NCBI GenBank assembly: GCA_021815245.1
Contig: JAKAHF010000034.1
Span: 1-9,816, forward strand
Direction of reading: 5' to 3'
Length of the DNA stretch: 9,816 nucleotides
Origin: Actinomycetes bacterium
Lineage (GTDB): Bacteria > Actinomycetota > Thermoleophilia > RBG-16-64-13
The notes under the pieces were generated by a model that did no database searches, was not told the DNA's origin, and saw nothing but the letters and a program-made list of their open reading frames with translations. Of this stretch, positions 5,629 to 9,816 are shown one piece after another (position 1 is the stretch's first letter; each line of letters begins with the position of its first letter). Both the position numbers and the translations under genes were made by a program.

Positions 5629-7470
5629 ATGCCCCTGACCATTCGCCGGCGACTCGTCGACCGCGTACGGCAGTGGAGAAAGCTCGTCTACGCAGTCAGT
5701 GCGGGGCTCGTCGTCCTGGCCGGCGCCATCGTCTTTCTTTCGGTCTCCTCTCCCGCGTCAAGCGTAGAGGTGGTGCCGGGGCCTACCTTCTTCGACCCCA
5801 ATCGCGCCTTCCGCTGGGCCGAAGACATGAACCGCCTCTATCCCTCGCGGTATATCGACTCACAAGATTCCCAAGACGTCGTCAACTGGTTCATCGAGAA
5901 ACTGCCCGACCCCGAAGACATGCCCATCATCGACGAATTCGAGGCCCCCATGGGCACCGGTACCGTCACCATGCGCAATGTCGCCGTGGTCATCTCGGGC
6001 ACCAGCCGCGAAGCCATCCTGATCGCGGCGCCGCGCGATATTCCCTCTTCGATCAAGATCGAGCCTCTCGCGTATACGAGCGGGACCGCGACTCTTCTGG
6101 AACTCATTCAGGTGTTTTCACAGAGACTGACGCCGCAGAAGACGCTCATCTTCCTCTCGACTGAAGATGGCAGCACCGGGGGACTCGGCATCGACCACTT
6201 TCTCGACACCAGCGACTATGCCGATGACGTGTCGGTGATCCTGACACTGCACCAACTGGGCAGGGAGCGCACCAAGGTTCTGTCGGCCGGCGTCACCTCT
6301 CCGCAGAGCACCACGCCAGGCTGGTTCGTTCAGGTCGTCGGCGACGTCCTTGCCACGGCCGGACTCGAGATCAGGCTTCCGGGGCTCATGAGCCAGTCGG
6401 CCGACCACGCCCTTTCTGTGGCCAAGGGCGACCAGGTGGCCGGCTTGACCCGCGGCATCGCCTCGTTGCGCCTGTACGACGAAGGCACGAGTAGTCCGAG
6501 CGCGCCCGGCATGGGCAAACAGGGGGCCGCGCTCGAGCGACTCATCCTCTCTCTCGAGACAGGCACCGAGATCCCGAGTGACCCCGGCACCGCTCTTCTA
6601 CTCGGATCGGGCCGCTACCTGACCACCCGGTCGATCACGCTGCTCGCGGTGCTCATCATCCTGCCGACATTCGCGGCCTTCTTCATATGGTTCTTCTCGT
6701 CGCGCATCAGTATCAGAGCCGCCCTCATGCACCTGCGTAACCTACTGTCGTTCGCGATCCCTGTGGGATTCATGTTTCTGCTCGCCTACATACTGGCTCG
6801 CGCCGGTCTCATCCCTCTCTATCGTTTCCAGGTGCCCACGTCGGCCGGCGGCGGCACTCAGCCGAAGCTGACCGCGACCCTTATTCTCGTCTTCGCCGGC
6901 TTGTTCACGCTGGTCCTCTCGCGCCGGTTTCTCGGCTACTTCCGCCCCGCCGAATCACGCGCCGCAACAGAGATGGCCCGGCTCTACACGGGATTCTTCG
7001 GAGTACTGTTCGGCCTCATCCTCATGCTGGCGCGGTCGCCCTTCCTGCTGCTGCCCTGCCTCACCGCCGCGTGGGCCTGGCCTCTCGCCACGTGCTTTGC
7101 CGAGCCGGTCTACAGTGGGGCCCTGTGGCGACATCGTCTTACCAGTAACGCGCTGGTGCTGCTCGCGGGACTCACGGCCCCGTTCGCCCTCTACGTCTAC
7201 GTCGCCGAGGCGCACGGCGTGGGGTGGCTGAGAACGTGGTGGTTCTTGCTGGTGCAGACGGTCTCGGGCGCCTACGGCGCGCTCGGGCCGCTGGCCCTTG
7301 TCTTCATCGCCGCGGGATTCGCCGAACTTGCCGGGGTCAAGCGTATGCGAGTGGTGCCCATCGAGACCCTGGAGTACACCGACGAGCTGAGCCTGCTCGA
7401 GTTGCCGGTGCCCCGCAGCCGGCGCAAGCCGCAGAACTCGTCGCGCCCGCCTCTGTCACCCTGGGGCTGA
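5629..7470 (+). CDS. Multi-pass membrane protein with degenerate M28-peptidase-like domain (Gaa1-like layout)
   Basis: The ATG at 5629 has AGGAG 6-7 bases upstream and gives 613 residues; a GTG at 5608 would add 7 (numbers below use the 620-residue form). Layout: one N-terminal membrane helix (about 26-47) after a basic stretch, an extracytoplasmic domain (about 50-335), then roughly seven membrane helices (about 343-577) and a basic, Pro-rich C tail. The soluble domain follows the M28 zinc-aminopeptidase order: ILIAAPRD where HxD is expected (His replaced by Pro142, Asp144 kept), AYTSGTATLLEL where DNASG is expected (Asp lost), FLSTEDGSTGGLG in place of the EE motif (Glu186/Asp187 kept), LTLHQLG where the NLDM Asp is expected, and SADHALS with the final His267 kept. 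With two or three ligands lost it is probably not an active peptidase. An N-terminal helix, lumenal M28-like domain and C-terminal helix bundle recall eukaryotic Gaa1. I infer a scaffolding or binding role at the membrane; no pathway can be named. Convergent with corA. Confidence 0.85.
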   Translation: MPLTIRRRLVDRVRQWRKLVYAVSAGLVVLAGAIVFLSVSSPASSVEVVPGPTFFDPNRAFRWAEDMNRLYPSRYIDSQDSQDVVNWFIEKLPDPEDMPIIDEFEAPMGTGTVTMRNVAVVISGTSREAILIAAPRDIPSSIKIEPLAYTSGTATLLELIQVFSQRLTPQKTLIFLSTEDGSTGGLGIDHFLDTSDYADDVSVILTLHQLGRERTKVLSAGVTSPQSTTPGWFVQVVGDVLATAGLEIRLPGLMSQSADHALSVAKGDQVAGLTRGIASLRLYDEGTSSPSAPGMGKQGAALERLILSLETGTEIPSDPGTALLLGSGRYLTTRSITLLAVLIILPTFAAFFIWFFSSRISIRAALMHLRNLLSFAIPVGFMFLLAYILARAGLIPLYRFQVPTSAGGGTQPKLTATLILVFAGLFTLVLSRRFLGYFRPAESRAATEMARLYTGFFGVLFGLILMLARSPFLLLPCLTAAWAWPLATCFAEPVYSGALWRHRLTSNALVLLAGLTAPFALYVYVAEAHGVGWLRTWWFLLVQTVSGAYGALGPLALVFIAAGFAELAGVKRMRVVPIETLEYTDELSLLELPVPRSRRKPQNSSRPPLSPWG

Positions 7471-7499
7471 GACAAGCATGTTCAGGCGCGGTCCCGGCC

Positions 7500-8435
7500 T
7501 CAGAAGAAGCGCTTGCGCCAGAACACGATCGCGAACGCGACCGAGAAGAACACCGAGATGCCCATGACGATGGCGAAGCCGTGGTTGTACGGCTCGCCGA
7601 AGGGCACTTTCACGTTCATCCCCCACAACGAACCGACGATGGTCGGAATAGCGAGGATGATCGTGATCGAGGTGAGCAGCTTCATCACGCGGTTGAGGTT
7701 GTTGGAGATCACCGACGTGAAAGCGTCCATCATGCCGGTAAGAATGTCGGTGTATATGCGAGCCATCTCCGACGCCTGCTTGTTCTCGATGATGACGTCC
7801 TCGAGCAGTTCCTGGTCCTCTTCGTACATCTTGAGCGTCTTGATGCGCGTGAGCTTCTGCAACACTCCCTCGTTGGAGCGGAGCGAGGTGGTGAAGTAGA
7901 CCAGCGACTTCTGGAGGCTGAGCAGGTCGAAGATCTCGGCGTTCTTCATCGAGGCGCGTAGCTCTTTCTCGACCTTGTCGGTCTCGCGGTCGATGCGCCC
8001 GAGGTACCGCAGATAGAAAGCCGCTACCCGTTGCAGGATCTGCAGGAGGAACCGGGTGCGGAAAAGGGTGGTGAAGTTGCGAACGCGCCCGCTCTCGAAC
8101 TCCCCCAGAATGGGGTTCGTCCTAAGACAGGTGGTGATGAAGTAGTCGGGATGCACCAGCATCCCCAACGGGATCGTCTCGTAGCCCTGCTGCGTGTCCT
8201 CCCGCACCAGCACGGGAATGTCCACGATGATCTGAGTCAGCCCATCCTCGAACTCGATACGCGATTTCTCCTCCTCGTCCAGAGGGGCCTTGAGCAGATC
8301 GAGCGGGATCACCAGCTCCTGGCTGACTCGTTCTAGTTCTTCCTCGGTAGGACTTACCAGATCGATCCAGCAGCCAGGTTCGAACTCCTCCAATCGCTTG
8401 AGACCAGCTGGGGTCGTCTTGAGAATGGCAAGCAT
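7500..8435 (-). CDS. corA: CorA-family magnesium transporter
   Basis: CorA is a homopentameric inner-membrane channel that takes up Mg2+ (and Co2+ or Ni2+). The 311-residue protein has the long acidic cytoplasmic N-terminal domain, the extended helix with many charged residues (about 130-250), two C-terminal membrane helices (about 252-271 and 286-306), and the signature Gly-Met-Asn at 272-274 (SLWGMNVKVPF) at the end of the first. It ends in WRKRFF, the usual basic tail. The ATG at 8435 is preceded by AAGGGGGTGA at good spacing. It lies convergent with the membrane gene (29-base gap) and divergent from the FAD oxidase. I see no Mg2+-sensing M-box in the 157-base upstream gap. Confidence 0.96.
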   Translation of the reverse strand: MLAILKTTPAGLKRLEEFEPGCWIDLVSPTEEELERVSQELVIPLDLLKAPLDEEEKSRIEFEDGLTQIIVDIPVLVREDTQQGYETIPLGMLVHPDYFITTCLRTNPILGEFESGRVRNFTTLFRTRFLLQILQRVAAFYLRYLGRIDRETDKVEKELRASMKNAEIFDLLSLQKSLVYFTTSLRSNEGVLQKLTRIKTLKMYEEDQELLEDVIIENKQASEMARIYTDILTGMMDAFTSVISNNLNRVMKLLTSITIILAIPTIVGSLWGMNVKVPFGEPYNHGFAIVMGISVFFSVAFAIVFWRKRFF

Positions 8436-8577
8436 GACTCACCCCCTTCGATGGACATGCGGACGCGCCGCGTTTCATACCTTCGGGATCCTCCAGTGAA
8501 AGAAAACCGAGACATCAGATAGCCGGCAACCAACTCGTCCGGCCCCGTGCATTCTCTCATGAATACCCTGCTTGCGC

Positions 8578-8583
8578 TATCAT
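8578..8583 (+). promoter_or_regulatory. -10 element for a near-leaderless FAD oxidase transcript
   Basis: TATCAT (5 of 6 to TATAAT) lies 9 bases before the ATG at 8593, so transcription would start at about 8590. There is no ribosome site before that ATG, which fits a leaderless or nearly leaderless mRNA, common in actinobacteria. No convincing -35 hexamer is visible at 16-18 bases upstream. The rest of the divergent gap 8436-8592 holds no gene; the corA promoter cannot be placed with confidence. Confidence 0.4.
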
Positions 8584-8592
8584 TCCTGGCCT

Positions 8593-9816
8593 ATGACCCT
8601 ATCGCCCGAATCGATAGCCCGCGACCTCCGCTCCGTGCTCGCCGGAGACGTCGAATTCGACCCGGTCAGCCGCAGGCTCTACGCGACCGACGCGGGCCTG
8701 AGCCAGGTCGTCCCACTGGGGGTGGTATCGCCCCGCGACGCTCGAGACGTCTCTCGCCTGGCCGCCTACGCGACCGCCCACGGTCTCTCGCTGGTGCCTC
8801 GCGGCATGGGCTCGGGTCTCAACGGCGCCGCCGTCGGCCCCGGCATCCAGGTCGATTTCACCCGCTACATGAGCGCCGTGCTCGAGCTGGCCCCCGACCG
8901 TTCGTGGGTGAAGGTCCAGCCCGGCGTAGGCATGGCCTCGCTCAACCGCTATCTGCAGCCCTACGGCGTGTTCTTCGCCCCCGACCCTTCGAGCGAGAAC
9001 CACTGCTGCCTCGGCGGCATGATCGGCACCAATGCGTCGGGCGCCCGGTCGGTCGCCTATGGCGCCACGAAGGACCACGTGCTTGCCCTGCAGCTCGTCA
9101 TGGCCGATGGATCGACCTTCGAGGCCCGCACGTTGGCGCAGAGCAGCCCCGAGCTGGCCGCGCTGCTCACGAGCGATTCCCTGGCCGGACGGGCTTTCGC
9201 GGCCGTGCTTCCTGAGTTGCAGGCGGCGCGCCAGACGATCGAGGCGCATATGCCCCGGGTGGTCAAGAACTCGTGCGGCTACCGGGTGGAGTCGGTGCTC
9301 GACGTCGACCCGGCAACCAACACGCCGGTCGCGCATCTGCAGCGGCTGTTCGTCGGTGCCGAAGGCACTCTCGGTCTCGTCACCGAAGCCACTCTCAACC
9401 TGGTGCCCCTGCCGCTCAAGCGCGGCATCGCGATGGCGTACTTCCCGTCTGTCTTCGCGTCGGGCGAAGCCGTGCCGGGCATCCTGGCGCTCCACCCCAC
9501 CGCGGTCGAGATCATGGACTCTCGCTTTCTCGCAGTGGTTCGGGCCGACGACTCCCGAGTCGACGCCATGCTGCCCAAGGATACCGACACGGCGCTTCTC
9601 ATCGAATTCGAGGGTGCTGACGAGGCCGAGCTCGACGAGAGGTTCGCGACCCTTCGCACCCACCTCGATGGCACCGCCGCCATCAGCCTAGTGCGCGCCG
9701 CCAACGCCGCCGAGACCGAGCACCTGTGGCGCGTGCGCAAGTCGGCCGTGGCGCTCATGCAGCGCATGCCGGGCCCCCGCCAGCCCCTGCCCTTCATCGA
9801 AGACATCACCGTGCAC
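8593..9816 (+). CDS. FAD-linked oxidoreductase (GlcD-like; probable FAD/Fe-S fusion), 3' end cut by window edge
   Basis: The 408 visible residues form the FAD domain of the vanillyl-alcohol-oxidase/GlcD fold, which oxidises 2-hydroxyacids such as D-lactate, glycolate or D-2-hydroxyglutarate. Motifs in order: YATDAGLSQVVPLGVV near 30-45; the FAD loop PRGMGSGLNGAAVG at 69-82; PDPSSENHCCLGGMIGTNASG at 130-150; RSVAYGATKDHV at 152-163; KNSCGYRVE at 225-233; GAEGTLGLVTEATL at 255-268; then the cap-domain start and LWRVRKSA plus IEDITV at 378-407, an FAD/active-site region. The N-terminal wording matches the large proteins of about 950-1000 residues that fuse GlcD to a GlpC-type Fe-S domain, so an Fe-S part is expected beyond the edge. 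The substrate cannot be told from what is here. The ATG at 8593 has no ribosome site; see the -10 element at 8578. Confidence 0.93.
   Translation, partial: MTLSPESIARDLRSVLAGDVEFDPVSRRLYATDAGLSQVVPLGVVSPRDARDVSRLAAYATAHGLSLVPRGMGSGLNGAAVGPGIQVDFTRYMSAVLELAPDRSWVKVQPGVGMASLNRYLQPYGVFFAPDPSSENHCCLGGMIGTNASGARSVAYGATKDHVLALQLVMADGSTFEARTLAQSSPELAALLTSDSLAGRAFAAVLPELQAARQTIEAHMPRVVKNSCGYRVESVLDVDPATNTPVAHLQRLFVGAEGTLGLVTEATLNLVPLPLKRGIAMAYFPSVFASGEAVPGILALHPTAVEIMDSRFLAVVRADDSRVDAMLPKDTDTALLIEFEGADEAELDERFATLRTHLDGTAAISLVRAANAAETEHLWRVRKSAVALMQRMPGPRQPLPFIEDITVH

Noticed and set aside
8436..8592. Magnesium-sensing M-box riboswitch before corA
   Set aside because: The gap is short, shows no terminator hairpin with a U-tract and no recognisable M-box core.
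8599..9663. Long minus-strand open frame (354 codons) antisense to the FAD oxidase
   Set aside because: It is composed of Arg/Gly/His/Val-rich text with no family motif and lies wholly antisense to a strongly conserved gene; GC-rich codon bias opens such frames.
1..9816. Insertion sequences, CRISPR arrays, tRNA genes, phage or defence genes
   Set aside because: No transposase motif, regular repeat, tRNA-like cloverleaf or defence domain was seen; gene content is housekeeping.

Overview
This is a GC-rich bacterial window with seven confident protein genes, one likely small gene and several readable control elements. Actinomycetota is the best guess for the organism, probably a flagellated, deep-branching lineage such as a coriobacterial or thermoleophilian relative. 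The reasons are the GC-rich third positions, a DnaQ-exonuclease/UvrC-like fusion of the type known from actinobacteria, genes that appear leaderless or nearly so, and a FlgM-like anti-sigma gene behind a sigma-28-type promoter. The lineage is an inference; there is no rRNA in the window.

Layout, left to right. (1) Positions 1-1448, minus strand: fabZ then fabH, a two-gene fatty-acid synthesis operon. fabH is cut by the window edge just before its stop. (2) Positions 1588-3579, plus strand: a 663-residue protein that fuses a DEDDh exonuclease to a GIY-YIG nuclease and a UvrC-like four-cysteine region, divergent from fabZ. (3) Positions 3622-3991, minus strand: a 61-residue HTH-like protein with its own sigma-70-type promoter. 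Its ~150-nt leader contains a strong intrinsic terminator, so this is either an attenuated leader or a small RNA followed by a gene. (4) Positions 4020-5252, minus strand: moeA, molybdenum insertion into molybdopterin. (5) Positions 5261-5535, plus strand: a FlgM-like anti-sigma gene with a sigma-28-type promoter squeezed against the moeA start. (6) Positions 5629-7470, plus strand: a multi-pass membrane protein with an extracytoplasmic M28-peptidase-like domain that has lost several metal ligands, resembling Gaa1 in layout. (7) Positions 7500-8435, minus strand: a CorA-type Mg2+ channel, convergent with the previous gene. (8) Positions 8593-9816, plus strand: the FAD domain of a GlcD-like oxidoreductase, cut by the right edge and probably continuing into an Fe-S domain.

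Most genes are housekeeping, and they alternate in strand as short independent units, so I see no accessory island, mobile element, CRISPR array, tRNA or rRNA. The parts most worth a second look are the leader/terminator unit before the 61-residue gene, the moeA/flgM divergent junction, and the degenerate M28-like membrane protein. No intergenic gap exceeds 300 bases; the largest is 212 bases (3808-4019).
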